A stretch of DNA of 64,000 nt from Acinetobacter marinus (GCF_900096915.1 NZ_FMYK01000001.1:558001-622000); one strand, 5' to 3'. Shown: positions 34,906-43,691, numbered from the stretch's first letter. A program made the numbers and translations. The notes: generated by a model not told the origin, from the letters alone.

Positions 34906-35178
34906 ATGGCAAGTTTTTGGAATAAATTATTCGGCAACGAAGAAAAACCGACCAGCGCACAAACTGCGAAAGACCGCCTCAAAGTGATCGTGGCTTCTGA
35001 GCAAGGCTTAGGTCGTCGCTTGAGCCAAGACAAGATTAACCAAATGAAAAAGGAAATCTTGCAAGTCGTTAGTCGCTATGTGCGTGGTGTGGATGAAGAT
35101 CACATTCAAATGAGTGTGCGTTCTGAGGCTAACATCGAAATGTTAGAAATGAATATCAATTTGCCTGAAGACCGTTAA
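34906..35178 (+). CDS. minE: Cell division topological specificity factor MinE
   Basis: 90 residues. MinE stimulates MinD ATPase and drives the pole-to-pole oscillation. The start at 34906 is set by GGAGG in the last codons of minD and by the membrane-targeting N-terminus MASFWNKLFG. The anti-MinCD helix/strand region contains DRLKVIVASEQGLGRR, and the dimer domain follows with QVVSRYVRGVDEDHIQM. Translation is probably coupled to minD. Confidence 0.96.
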   Translation: MASFWNKLFGNEEKPTSAQTAKDRLKVIVASEQGLGRRLSQDKINQMKKEILQVVSRYVRGVDEDHIQMSVRSEANIEMLEMNINLPEDR

Positions 35179-35224
35179 TCTTAGAATTGACTAGTCACAA
35201 CAGTGATTTCAAGGCAAAATATGA

Positions 35225-35309
35225 GACTGGATCGGCGAGGTACTCCTCGCCCAGTCGCAAGACGAGAAGCGATGCTTCGAGTGAAGTAGTATTATCGCTG
35301 TCGTTTTGC
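35225..35309. repeat. Two adjacent stable hairpins downstream of minE
   Basis: Hairpin 1 pairs GACTG and GGCGAGG with CCTCGCC and CAGTC (35225-35256, four-base loop, four-base bulge). Hairpin 2 pairs GCAAGACGA and AGCGAT with ATCGCT and TCGTTTTGC (35257-35309, with small mismatches) around an inner CTTC-GAGT-GAAG stem. There is no U run directly after, so this is not a standard terminator. It may be a transcript-end structure or a palindromic repeat element. Confidence 0.6.
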
Positions 35310-35348
35310 ATTTAGAAATTTTATTTGTTTTTTTGCTAGGAATTTTGC

Positions 35349-35636
35349 ATGGCGTTATCCCAACCAGCCACGTTTAATGAAGAATGGTCTGATGAGCGTG
35401 TATTTGCCTATCTCAATCAATTACCACCACAAGGTGTCAATGCCGACTTTCACGTGCTCTATCATGCGTTCAAACATATGCGCCCGTTTGATTATGAGCG
35501 TTTATTAACGCAATTTGTTGCGGATGGTCGTGATGTCAACGCCACCAATCCTGAGGGTGAGCGTATTCACGATGTGATTGCCAAATATCCACGTCAAAAA
35601 GAGGAATTCTTGGCGGTACTTGCGAAATTTGCTTGA
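35349..35636 (+). CDS. PA4642-family protein, function unknown
   Basis: A soluble protein of 95 residues. WSDERVFAYLNQLPPQGVNADFHVLYHAFKHMRPFDYERLLTQF matches the Pseudomonas PA4642 family (SDARVKLFLELEPPAGVNADFHVLTKAYRGLRP in remembered form). It is probably all-helical, with an ankyrin-like C-terminal part (GRDVNATNPEGERIHDVIA). AGGAA lies 8 bases before the ATG. It lies 170 bases after minE, separated by the two hairpins. Confidence 0.82.
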   Translation: MALSQPATFNEEWSDERVFAYLNQLPPQGVNADFHVLYHAFKHMRPFDYERLLTQFVADGRDVNATNPEGERIHDVIAKYPRQKEEFLAVLAKFA

Positions 35637-35652
35637 TGATCTTCAAAAAAGT

Positions 35653-35688
35653 CAAAAAAATGGCATCCGATGGGATGCCATTTTTTTT
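35653..35688. terminator. Bidirectional terminator after the PA4642-family gene
   Basis: An A-run, stem TGGCATCC/GGATGCCA and a run of eight T; symmetric on both strands, between converging genes. Confidence 0.9.
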
Positions 35689-35727
35689 GATGTACTCAAC
35701 CAAAGATGGTTGGACTGAACATATCGC

Positions 35728-36633
35728 TTATAAACTATTGGCGCCAAAAGTATCACATTGATTAATATCACCACTGCTGAAGCCACGATCAAACCAACGC
35801 TGACGTTGCTCACTGGTACCATGAGTAAAGCTATCAGGTACCACGCTACCACGTGCTTTACGTTGCAGATAGTCATCACCGATTTTTTCTGCGGCATCCA
35901 TAGCTTCAGCCACATCACCCTGCTCTAGGAACTGCGTCCGCTGATTGGTCTGCTTCGCCCAAAGTCCCGCCAAGCAATCGGCTTGTAACTCTTGACGCAC
36001 AGACAGCTGATTGCCTTGGGTTTCACTGGCTTGTTGGCGAGCTTGAGTCACTTGCTGAGAGATGCCGAGTAAAGTCTGAACATGGTGCCCAACTTCATGT
36101 GCGATGACATAGGCTTGGGCAAAATCACCCGCCTGATCTTGACGGCTCAATTCGGTTTGGTTCTGCTCACCTGTGATACCCATTTGCGTACGCATATCTT
36201 TAAAGAAATCGGTATCAATATAGACTGTCTGATCTGCAGGGCAATAAAATGGTCCCATGGCAGACTGACCTGTACCACAACCTGTGGCTGTTGCACCGCT
36301 ATACATCACCAAAGTCGGCGCCTTGTATTCACGTCCAAGCTGTTGAAAAATCGGGGTCCAGGTATCTTCGGTATCAGCAAGAACAGTTGATACAAATTGA
36401 CGTGCTTCTTTTTGCTCTGCCGTTTCATTTTCAGGCGCTGTCTGTGAAGCACTGCTGGTTTGCTGTGTGGCTTGCTTGGTCATTTGGTAGGCTTGCTGTG
36501 GATCTGCACCAAAAAACTTCCATGCGACAAATGCCACGACCAAACCAAGTACGCTCACGCCACCTGTTTTGACCGCCCCACCACCACGACGATCCTGTAC
36601 ATTATCACTGGTACGACGTCCTTTCCAACGCAT
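35728..36633 (-). CDS. YpfJ-type neutral zinc metallopeptidase, membrane-anchored
   Basis: 301 residues from the ATG at 36633, with GAGGAG 9 bases upstream; the longer frame begins with TTG. MRWKGRRTSDNVQDRRGGG is the family N-terminus, followed by one membrane segment (about residues 28-45). A Thr/Gln/Glu-rich linker leads to the peptidase domain (about 85-300): FYCPADQTVYID, YVIAHEVGHHVQ (HExxH zinc site), and RQELQADCLAGLWA carrying a third ligand. Substrate unknown; the domain should lie in the periplasm. It follows the DUF808 gene by 44 bases on the same strand, so the two may be co-transcribed. Confidence 0.92.
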   Translation of the reverse strand: MRWKGRRTSDNVQDRRGGGAVKTGGVSVLGLVVAFVAWKFFGADPQQAYQMTKQATQQTSSASQTAPENETAEQKEARQFVSTVLADTEDTWTPIFQQLGREYKAPTLVMYSGATATGCGTGQSAMGPFYCPADQTVYIDTDFFKDMRTQMGITGEQNQTELSRQDQAGDFAQAYVIAHEVGHHVQTLLGISQQVTQARQQASETQGNQLSVRQELQADCLAGLWAKQTNQRTQFLEQGDVAEAMDAAEKIGDDYLQRKARGSVVPDSFTHGTSEQRQRWFDRGFSSGDINQCDTFGANSL

Positions 36634-36677
36634 GGTCTTACTCCTCAAATTTTAAAAATATTGCAACGCTCGGATGT

Positions 36678-37613
36678 TTAAGATTTTTTTGCAAACATTT
36701 TTTTGCCCAGCGTCACCAGCAATACCACGATAATTCCTGCAATCGCACCAATGGCAAAATTGATCAATGTTGGGGTGACTGCACCAAAAATACTGCCCAC
36801 TGCAGGCAGATGACTGGTGACTTCCGCCGCATCTTCAGTGAAATGATGTAAAAACGGTAAAGCGTGGTTAATGATGCCACCACCGACCAAGAACATGGCA
36901 GCAGTACCAACAATCGACAAAATTTTCATTAAAATCGGTGAAAAACTCAATAAACCTTGACCGAAACTGGCGGCAACGCCGTCTTTATTTTCGACCAAAT
37001 ATAAGCCCATATCATCCAATTTCACGATCAATGCCACCAAACCATAAACACCGACGGTCATTGCAATTGCGATCAACGACAATACACTCACCTTGGTAAT
37101 AAATGGTGCAGCCAATGAAATGGTGCCTAAGGTGATCACCACAATTTCTGCCGATAAAATAAAATCGGTGCGCACTGCGCCTTTGACTTTTTCATCTTCA
37201 AAGGCTTTCAGGTCACCTGCATCTTTTTCCAATTGCTGTTTGGCAACGTCCACGTCGTCTTTGGCATGTGGATTTTTTTTATGTTGAATGGTGTGCCAAA
37301 CTTTTTCCACACCTTCATAACATAAGAATAAACCGCCAATCACCAAGAGTGGATTGATCAACGCTGGCGCAATCCAACTAATAAACAGCGCCAGTGGCAC
37401 GAGAATCAGTTTATTCACAAATGAGCCTTTTGCCACCCGCCAAACGATGGGGAGCTCTCGATTTGCTTGCACACCGCTCACCTGCTGTGCATTCAAAGCA
37501 AGATCATCCCCCAAGACCCCTGCGGTCTTCTTTGCTGCGACCTTACTCATCACAGCAACATCATCCATAATGGTTGCAATATCATCTAAAAGTAGCAACA
37601 AACTACTAGCCAT
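36678..37613 (-). CDS. DUF808 (YedI-like) inner membrane protein
   Basis: 311 residues. The N-terminus MASSLLLLLDDIATIMDDVAVMSKVAAKKTAGVLGDDLALNA is diagnostic of DUF808. Membrane segments lie near residues 70-88, 90-100, 155-178, 180-200, 225-245 and 280-302, with a charged loop (about 112-145). The LCYEGVEK segment is also typical. Function is unknown to me; a transport or envelope role is often guessed. It precedes the metallopeptidase gene. Confidence 0.9.
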   Translation of the reverse strand: MASSLLLLLDDIATIMDDVAVMSKVAAKKTAGVLGDDLALNAQQVSGVQANRELPIVWRVAKGSFVNKLILVPLALFISWIAPALINPLLVIGGLFLCYEGVEKVWHTIQHKKNPHAKDDVDVAKQQLEKDAGDLKAFEDEKVKGAVRTDFILSAEIVVITLGTISLAAPFITKVSVLSLIAIAMTVGVYGLVALIVKLDDMGLYLVENKDGVAASFGQGLLSFSPILMKILSIVGTAAMFLVGGGIINHALPFLHHFTEDAAEVTSHLPAVGSIFGAVTPTLINFAIGAIAGIIVVLLVTLGKKMFAKKS

Positions 37614-37841
37614 GTGCTGATTCCCTAATTAAACGAACAAAATGAATGATCAAAATCAATTCCCAAAAAAATAAATTGTACAGCGACATTGTACTTGTGC
37701 AATTTTGAGCTAAACCTTTGATTCTGTCACAATAATTAAACTTGCCGTGTAGTGCAACAAAATTTCTGCTAAAAACTGTAGCAAAAATCGCTAGTTCACT
37801 GCATTTTTCTCCACATCGCACGCATTGCGACAGTCATACGA

Positions 37842-38390
37842 TTAATCCTGAAAATTGCCCTGTTGAATCACTTTGCCATAGCGCCGAGTATTTGGATATT
37901 GTGGGTAGCGGTTGACGGGATAAGCATATTGCGTCTGTGGTAAATATTCTGTGGTCTTGCGATAGGTGCCACCATAAGGCAAATAGACTTCTTCGCTACT
38001 TTGATAATGATATTGCGTTTGTGGCTGTAGATAGCCCTGCACATTCGGCGTACCAATATAGACTTGCGCACGATTGCTTGGATAGCGATTGCCATAATTA
38101 TCGGGATAGCCGTAAGGATAATTATTCGGATAAGGCTGAGGATAATTATGAGGATAAGGCTGAGGATAACGATTATACGGATTATTGCGTTGCTTGGTCA
38201 GATGACCATAGCGATTGTTGGCGATGCGATCAGGTTTGACATCGACCGCACGATACGTCGTCGGCGCAGCATGACTCGAGTGATTGAATAACATCAAGCT
38301 CGCCATGCCCACACATGCAAAGATCAAGGTCAAATTGCTCTGTATCATCGTCAATTTACCATGACTCAAATTTTGAATATTGCTGTGCAT
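37842..38390 (-). CDS. Secreted Tyr/Pro/Asn-rich protein, function unknown
   Basis: 182 residues. A signal peptide is clear from the second methionine (residue 15): MIQSNLTLIFACVGMASLML then FNHSSHA before the mature start APTTYRAV, so the true start may be 38348. The mature protein is low-complexity, with YPQPYPHN/YPQPYPNN eight-residue repeats (about residues 75-95) and several paired tyrosines. No cysteines or domains appear in the mature part. It could be a cell-surface or matrix protein, but nothing here proves it. Convergent/divergent neighbours are unrelated. Confidence 0.65.
   Translation of the reverse strand: MHSNIQNLSHGKLTMIQSNLTLIFACVGMASLMLFNHSSHAAPTTYRAVDVKPDRIANNRYGHLTKQRNNPYNRYPQPYPHNYPQPYPNNYPYGYPDNYGNRYPSNRAQVYIGTPNVQGYLQPQTQYHYQSSEEVYLPYGGTYRKTTEYLPQTQYAYPVNRYPQYPNTRRYGKVIQQGNFQD
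38116..38180. repeat. 24-bp tandem repeat within the Tyr/Pro-rich gene
   Basis: Two nearly identical 24-base units (38116-38139, 38140-38163) differing at two positions, plus a partial third copy. Each encodes eight residues on the minus strand. Confidence 0.8.
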
Positions 38391-38662
38391 CTTGCATACT
38401 CCATGTCATTTTTATTCGCTGTGTATCGGTCATTCTCTCCGTATAGTTTAGCCGAAATTCCAAGCGCAGCGATTTTGAGATTTGTATCTCAACAACTTCC
38501 CGCTTTTGTGCATCACTTTGCGATATAGCGTCCACTCATTTCCGCCCTAGCAATAAGCACTATGCATTCTCGTTCAGCTTCTTTACAATACTGCTCCGAT
38601 GAACTTGGCTTTTTTGAAATGCCAGTCACTGCACAAATTACACATTTGCATGGGAATATATT

Positions 38663-39676
38663 ATGACTCAATCCGCAGAGCGTCCAATTATTTTGACTGG
38701 CGATCGCCCAACAGGACAATTACATCTAGGACACTTTGCTGGGTCATTGCGCACCCGTGTTGGCTTACAAGATACCCATCAACAATATTTACTCCTCGCT
38801 GACACCCAAGCATTAACAGACAATGCCGATAATGTCGAAAAAGTACACCGCAACATTGTCGAAGTGGCACTCGATTATCTGGCTGTTGGTATCGACCCAA
38901 GCAAAACTACGATCTGCATTCAGTCTTGCTTGCCTGCGCTGTTTGAATTGACTAGCTATTACATGAACTTTGTCACCGTGGCACGTCTTGAACGCAATCC
39001 AACCATCAAATCTGAAATCCAAATGCGTGGTTTTGAACGGGATATTCCCGCAGGTTTCTTGTGCTACCCCGTCTCTCAAGCGGCTGACATTACTGCATTT
39101 AAAGCCACATTAGTGCCTGTTGGTGAAGATCAGATTCCAATGATTGAGCAGACCAATGAGGTGGTACGCCGTGTCAATCGTCAGATTGGTCAAGATGTTT
39201 TACCTGAGTGTAAAGCACTGCTTTCTAATGTTGGGCGTTTACCTGGTTTTGATGGCAAAGCCAAAATGTCAAAATCACTGGGCAATACCATCGTCCTGAA
39301 TGCTACAGATAAAGACATCAAAAAAGCCGTCAATGCCATGTACACCGATCCAAATCACTTGCGCATCGAAGACCCAGGTCAAGTTGAAGGCAATGTGGTA
39401 TTCACCTATCTCGATGCTTTTGATCCAAATAAGGAAGAAGTCGAAGAACTCAAAGCACATTATCGCCGTGGCGGACTGGGTGACGGTACCGTGAAAAAAC
39501 GTCTTGAAGGTGTGCTCAAAGAACTGCTCGAACCGATTCGTGAGCGTCGTAATGAGTTGGCGAAAGACCCATCTTATGTCATGGATGTATTGCGTGATGG
39601 TACAGATAAATGTCGTCTCATTACCCAAGAGACCTTAGATGAAGTCAAAGCTGGCTTAGGCTTGTTTCGTTTTTAA
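38663..39676 (+). CDS. trpS: Tryptophanyl-tRNA synthetase
   Basis: A class I aminoacyl-tRNA synthetase of 337 residues that charges tRNA-Trp. The HIGH-type motif is PTGQLHLGHFAG (about residues 15-26), and GEDQIPMIEQTNEVVRR is family-typical. The KMSKS loop is AKMSKSLGNTI (about 197-207). GGGAA lies 10 bases before the ATG. It stands alone, followed by a structured non-coding stretch. Confidence 0.96.
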   Translation: MTQSAERPIILTGDRPTGQLHLGHFAGSLRTRVGLQDTHQQYLLLADTQALTDNADNVEKVHRNIVEVALDYLAVGIDPSKTTICIQSCLPALFELTSYYMNFVTVARLERNPTIKSEIQMRGFERDIPAGFLCYPVSQAADITAFKATLVPVGEDQIPMIEQTNEVVRRVNRQIGQDVLPECKALLSNVGRLPGFDGKAKMSKSLGNTIVLNATDKDIKKAVNAMYTDPNHLRIEDPGQVEGNVVFTYLDAFDPNKEEVEELKAHYRRGGLGDGTVKKRLEGVLKELLEPIRERRNELAKDPSYVMDVLRDGTDKCRLITQETLDEVKAGLGLFRF

Positions 39677-39721
39677 TAACAATGAGCGGTCGACGGGCTG
39701 GCTGACTTTCCATACCAATCT

Positions 39722-39795
39722 AAGAATGTAAAAATATTATAATTGTAATTATTTCTGCGTATTTAATCACATTATTTACGCAGCTTTACATTCTT
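39722..39795. repeat. Nested inverted repeat downstream of trpS
   Basis: An 11-bp perfect outer stem AAGAATGTAAA/TTTACATTCTT (39722-39732/39785-39795) encloses a second stem CTGCGTA/TACGCAG (39755-39761/39777-39783), extended by TAAT/ATTA, and a small AT-rich palindrome between them. This resembles a folded RNA or a short palindromic element more than a terminator. Confidence 0.65.
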
Positions 39796-39888
39796 TTACG
39801 GCAAGACTAAAGTCATCTTCGCTCGCCTATTGCATACTGAATGCATAAGTTCAGAAGCAAAGCACTTCGAAACATGAAATCGATATTC

Positions 39889-39924
39889 AACGCAATGATT
39901 CCCCCAGATCATTGCGTTTTTTTT
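39889..39924 (+). terminator. Strong Rho-independent terminator 210 bases after trpS
   Basis: A perfect 11-bp stem AACGCAATGAT/ATCATTGCGTT with an eight-base loop and eight T. It ends either the trpS transcript or a small RNA starting between 39800 and 39830. Confidence 0.9.
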
Positions 39925-39961
39925 AACTTTTTTTGCCGTGCCTTATTCATCGGAGCATCAC

Positions 39962-40372
39962 ATGACAAAAGTGTCTGAACAAGAAAAAGACTTTCATCCA
40001 AATGATTTTGATCGGAGCGACTTTGATCGGAGCACACTCACCGAATATATCCAAAACCATTATCAAACCGATCCAGAATATCCTTGGGCAAGTTATCCAA
40101 AACATGCGGTGTTTCGACATGCCAGCAATCAAAAATGGTTTGCGGTGTTGATGGACATTGCCAAAAGTAAACTGGATTTACACAGTGACACGATTGTCAC
40201 GGTACTCAATACAAAACTGCCACCAGACTTCATTGGTTCTGCACGGCAAAATGCGGGAATATACCCTGCCTATCATATGAATAAGGAACATTGGGTGAGT
40301 ATCGTTTTATCAGAGGCAACAGCACAAATCGTGTTGGACTGCTTGCATGAAAGTTATTTATGTACCGAATGA
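39962..40372 (+). CDS. MmcQ/YjbR-family DNA-binding-like protein
   Basis: 136 residues from the ATG at 39962, with CGGAG 7 bases upstream; the frame begins earlier with GTG. After an acidic N-terminal tail containing a duplicated DFDRS (a 15-bp tandem duplication in the DNA), the YjbR fold spans about residues 30-130. Features are YPWASYPKHAVFRHASNQKWFAVLM, a cluster of basic residues, and AYHMNKEHWVSIVL, the conserved H-W near the C-terminus. Members are small double-wing proteins thought to bind DNA; the actual role is unknown. Confidence 0.82.
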   Translation: MTKVSEQEKDFHPNDFDRSDFDRSTLTEYIQNHYQTDPEYPWASYPKHAVFRHASNQKWFAVLMDIAKSKLDLHSDTIVTVLNTKLPPDFIGSARQNAGIYPAYHMNKEHWVSIVLSEATAQIVLDCLHESYLCTE

Positions 40373-40413
40373 ACTGTGATTCAAAGCGCAGTTTTAAAAA
40401 TGATTGATTTATA

Positions 40414-41853
40414 ATGCTTTTCAATTATCGTTTTATGATGAGCAGTTTTATGATGTGTATGTGTATCATGGCGAATCGCACTTTCGCTACTGATATGATG
40501 ACCACCTTTTCACATCAATTTTCTAAACATTTCTTTAAACTTTGCCATCAATTGAGCACGCTATTTTTGATTGTGTCTTTGGCATCTTGTGGTGGTGGTG
40601 CTTCGAGTTCAAATACGTCATCGAATAACCAAGCCTCGAATAACCCAACAGCTAACAACCAAACAGCCAACAATCAATCCATGAATTCGACATCTTCAGA
40701 AAATTTAACCACAAGCACAGCACTTAGCACGATGACGCCAATTGATATTTCCTCACATCCGATCAACGAGATTTTAAAACAATATCAGTCGATTACACCG
40801 AATAATAGCAGCACTGTGACTATGCCAGAACAGATGCGCATCATGCACGTCGATCTAGATTATGTTTATGATGCCGATGCGACACAGCTCAAGCGCAATA
40901 TCGATGCACTGATAGAGCAGATCAAGACCGTGCAACCGAATACCGTGTTTCTACAAGCCTTTGCTGATCCAGATGGCAACGGTTCTGCCGATGAAACCTA
41001 CTTTGACAATCGTCATCTGCCGACACGTGCGAATATTTTTGCCACAGTTAGCCAAGCGATCAAGTCTAATACCGACGTCCAAGCCATTTTTGCGTGGCTA
41101 CCTGTGATGGCGTGGGAAGTCCCGAACAATAGCGACTTTGTCAAACATGCCAATGGTAGCAGTACAGGTTATATTCGTCTTTCACCGTTTGTAGAAAAAA
41201 ACTTGCAAATCATTGCGGATATTTATCAAGATTTTGCCAAGAATAATGCGGTTGATGGCATTCTCTTTCATGATGATTTAACCTTAAATGATTATGAAGA
41301 TGCGCATCCTGATGCGATCAAAACCTATACGACATGGGGCTATGATCAAAGCTATATCACGACACCTTTGCAAGAGAAACAGCTCCAGTTTACGCAGTTA
41401 AAAACGGCTTACCTCGATCAACTTGCCTATGGGCTTGGCGAATTGGTGAAGAAATATCAACCGAATATCAAGACCGCACGCAACAGCTATGCCATGATTC
41501 ATCTCGACAATGATAGTGAACGCTGGTTTGCGCAGTCCCTAGAAAGCACCTATAAATATTATGACTATAATGCAGTGATGGCGATGCCATATATGGAAAA
41601 AGTCAGCAATCATCAGCAGTTTTATTTAAATCTGATCAATGCAGCAAAGCAGTATGACAGCGATCTCAGTCACACTGTTTTTGAGCTACAAAGTGTCAAC
41701 TGGAATACTCAACAAGCCATCGACAGTGCGGAAATCATTCAAGATATGCAATACCTCGAATCGCATGGCGCTAAGCATTATGGTTATTATCCTGATAACT
41801 TTTTTCAGAATCATCCAGATGGCGAAGCAATGCACAGACAGTTTGCGCAGTAG
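40414..41853 (+). CDS. Lipoprotein with PgaB C-terminal (GHL13) hydrolase-like domain
   Basis: Up to 479 residues. The start is uncertain: ATGs at 40414, 40471 and 40495 lack a clear binding site. The last of these best frames a lipoprotein signal ending VSLASC (Cys about residue 59 of the longest frame). A Ser/Asn/Thr-rich linker (about 60-140) leads to a domain (141-479) very like the C-terminal domain of E. coli PgaB: IMHVDLDYVYD, LQAFADPDGNGSADE, FAWLPVMAWEVPN, DGILFHDDLTLNDYEDA, IKTARNSYA, AVMAMPYMEKV, YGYYPDNFFQNHP. That domain cleaves partially deacetylated poly-N-acetylglucosamine. The acidic FHDD pocket residues are present. It converges on pgaABCD and overlaps the 3' end of pgaD by 83 bases. 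It probably supplies the hydrolase activity that the operon's PgaB has lost. Confidence 0.85.
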   Translation: MLFNYRFMMSSFMMCMCIMANRTFATDMMTTFSHQFSKHFFKLCHQLSTLFLIVSLASCGGGASSSNTSSNNQASNNPTANNQTANNQSMNSTSSENLTTSTALSTMTPIDISSHPINEILKQYQSITPNNSSTVTMPEQMRIMHVDLDYVYDADATQLKRNIDALIEQIKTVQPNTVFLQAFADPDGNGSADETYFDNRHLPTRANIFATVSQAIKSNTDVQAIFAWLPVMAWEVPNNSDFVKHANGSSTGYIRLSPFVEKNLQIIADIYQDFAKNNAVDGILFHDDLTLNDYEDAHPDAIKTYTTWGYDQSYITTPLQEKQLQFTQLKTAYLDQLAYGLGELVKKYQPNIKTARNSYAMIHLDNDSERWFAQSLESTYKYYDYNAVMAMPYMEKVSNHQQFYLNLINAAKQYDSDLSHTVFELQSVNWNTQQAIDSAEIIQDMQYLESHGAKHYGYYPDNFFQNHPDGEAMHRQFAQ

Positions 41854-42400
41854 CCGTGGTTTCCAGCAATGGATTGAGGTCAAAGCCAACCACTTCTCCA
41901 TGATCATTATGGTGTAGGGTAATGATTTTATGGTGCTGAAGCTGCTCATGTTGTTCAACATCCACATTAAATTTGTGGCTGAACTGCTGATCTGGGGTCA
42001 CATAAAAATTTTGTCGGCGGGTATAGTTACGAAAGCGCAACCAGTTATAGCCAGCCCAAATTAAGAACATCACATCCAATATAATAATCGCAAACGCAAT
42101 CCATTCCAGGCGTTGTAACTGTTCATCCAAACTATAATGCCCGAACTCACGGTACATAATGTAAAACTGCACGACCCAAAAAATCAAAGTGATCATTGGG
42201 ATAATGCACCACATCCATGCTGCCCAACCAATGAACTGCAACAGTGTATAGGCAGCACGGTTTCTGACCAACTCTGATCGATCAATAAACTCAGGCAAGT
42301 TCAGCTTTTTCGGATCGGTTTCAATACCAAATTCACTTAAATCCTGTACGGAATGGTCATGCTGAGTATGTCGATGTTCTGGTAGATTTCTTTTACTCAT
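41771..42400 (-). CDS. pgaD: PgaD, PNAG synthase accessory membrane protein
   Basis: 209 residues from the ATG at 42400, which overlaps the last codons and stop of pgaC (ATGAGTAA). The frame from 42493 lies inside pgaC. Two membrane helices (about residues 55-80 and 100-125 of the short form) are followed by a C-terminal cytoplasmic part beginning WLRFRNYTRRQNF. PgaD binds PgaC and, in E. coli, is stabilised by cyclic di-GMP to allow polymer synthesis. This homologue has a longer polar N-terminus and C-terminus than the E. coli protein (137 residues). Identified by position as much as by sequence. Confidence 0.85.
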   Translation of the reverse strand: MSKRNLPEHRHTQHDHSVQDLSEFGIETDPKKLNLPEFIDRSELVRNRAAYTLLQFIGWAAWMWCIIPMITLIFWVVQFYIMYREFGHYSLDEQLQRLEWIAFAIIILDVMFLIWAGYNWLRFRNYTRRQNFYVTPDQQFSHKFNVDVEQHEQLQHHKIITLHHNDHGEVVGFDLNPLLETTATAQTVCALLRHLDDSEKSYQDNNHNA

Positions 42401-43688
42401 TGGACGAATCTCCCGATGATTGGAAGCCTCGGTCAGGACTGACCCAACGTGCCCGTGTTTTGGTATTAAATACTGTTTTTGGCAAGGCGACAATGGTGGT
42501 CATCACCGATAGCATCCAGAAAAAAATCGGATACCAAATCGTCCAAATATAGTTGCGATAAAAGCGTCCACCGTCATAGCGTTTATCAATATATAGGCTC
42601 AGCCCAAACTGACACAAACTGGTGAATGCCAGTAAAGCGCCGTACCACTGCGGTAAAATAGATTGTACATACCAGTCTTCAGGCATCGGAAAAAACAGCC
42701 CAAGTAGATATAAAATCGCAATTAACAGAATAATATACGACCACACCACACTGATTAGATTTTCAAAAATCATCAACCACATACGACGCAAATGCCAGTG
42801 AAAAATCCTCGGCATATAGTGAAATAACACCTCGATTCCACCTTGTGCCCAGCGTACCCGTTGCTTCCACAGACCTTTAAATGTTTCAGGCATATAGATA
42901 TAACACAAGGCTTGTGGCACATAATGAATATCCCAATGGTCAAACTGTAAACGCCATGAAATATCAATATCTTCGGTGATCATTTTCTCCGACCAAAAAC
43001 CAACACGGAACAGTGCCGATTTACGAAATCCTGCAATCACCCCAGATACAGTAAAAATCCGCCCATAGGTTCGCTGCGCACGTTTGATCAGTCCAATAAT
43101 TGAGGAGAATTCACCGACTTGCAATTTACCCAAAATGCTAGAACGATTCAAAATCCGTGGATTTCCTGTGACAGCGCCAACACGGGGATGGTTCGCCAAT
43201 TGCGCCATCATCCATAGTGCCGCATGCGGATGTAACAAGGCATCACCATCAATACAGATCAAATATTCATACTGGCTGACCAGCGCACCCGCATGCAGTG
43301 CAATCGCCTTACCTTGATTTTCTGCCAAATGCACCACCCGCAACTGCGGATATTTTTCTGCCAATTGATTGAGAATCTTTGCGGTATCATCGCTACTGCC
43401 ATCATTGACGGCGATCACTTCAAACTTTGGATATTGGGTCTGAATCGCATAACGAATGGTTTCATGTACCTGCGCCTGCTCATTAAAGCAAGGAATAATG
43501 ATGCTACAGCCTTCTTCGGTGGGAATCGGCAAATCTGGGGTCGGGATTTCACGGCGGATAAAAAAGATAAAACCGCCGAGCATCCACAACCACGCCATCG
43601 CCAGCGGATAGAAAAATGCCATACCGAACAGAATGTCAGCGAGGGAGAGCTGTCGAACTACGTCAAAGAATTGATATAATGCCTGCAT
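42393..43688 (-). CDS. pgaC: Poly-beta-1,6-N-acetylglucosamine synthase PgaC
   Basis: A processive family-2 glycosyltransferase of the inner membrane, 431 residues, that polymerises GlcNAc from UDP-GlcNAc. One N-terminal membrane helix (about 15-42) is followed by the catalytic domain: IIIPCFNE, VNDGSSDDT, CIDGDA (metal-binding DxD), MITEDIDISWRLQ and QRVRWAQGG (product-binding QxxRW). Three to four C-terminal helices (about 305-400) complete it. AGGAG lies 6 bases before the ATG, three bases after the pgaB stop. Confidence 0.95.
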   Translation of the reverse strand: MQALYQFFDVVRQLSLADILFGMAFFYPLAMAWLWMLGGFIFFIRREIPTPDLPIPTEEGCSIIIPCFNEQAQVHETIRYAIQTQYPKFEVIAVNDGSSDDTAKILNQLAEKYPQLRVVHLAENQGKAIALHAGALVSQYEYLICIDGDALLHPHAALWMMAQLANHPRVGAVTGNPRILNRSSILGKLQVGEFSSIIGLIKRAQRTYGRIFTVSGVIAGFRKSALFRVGFWSEKMITEDIDISWRLQFDHWDIHYVPQALCYIYMPETFKGLWKQRVRWAQGGIEVLFHYMPRIFHWHLRRMWLMIFENLISVVWSYIILLIAILYLLGLFFPMPEDWYVQSILPQWYGALLAFTSLCQFGLSLYIDKRYDGGRFYRNYIWTIWYPIFFWMLSVMTTIVALPKTVFNTKTRARWVSPDRGFQSSGDSSNE

Positions 43689-43691
43689 GCA

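Noticed and set aside
37937..38291. Plus-strand frames rich in Asp/Tyr or Ile/Arg
   Set aside because: They are antisense shadows of the repeat-rich Tyr/Pro/Asn gene.
39722..39795. Terminal inverted repeats of a miniature transposon
   Set aside because: The element is only 74 bases, I see no clear target-site duplication and there is no second copy in the window.
40414..41853. A second complete pgaB
   Set aside because: It lacks the deacetylase domain; only the C-terminal hydrolase-like domain is present.
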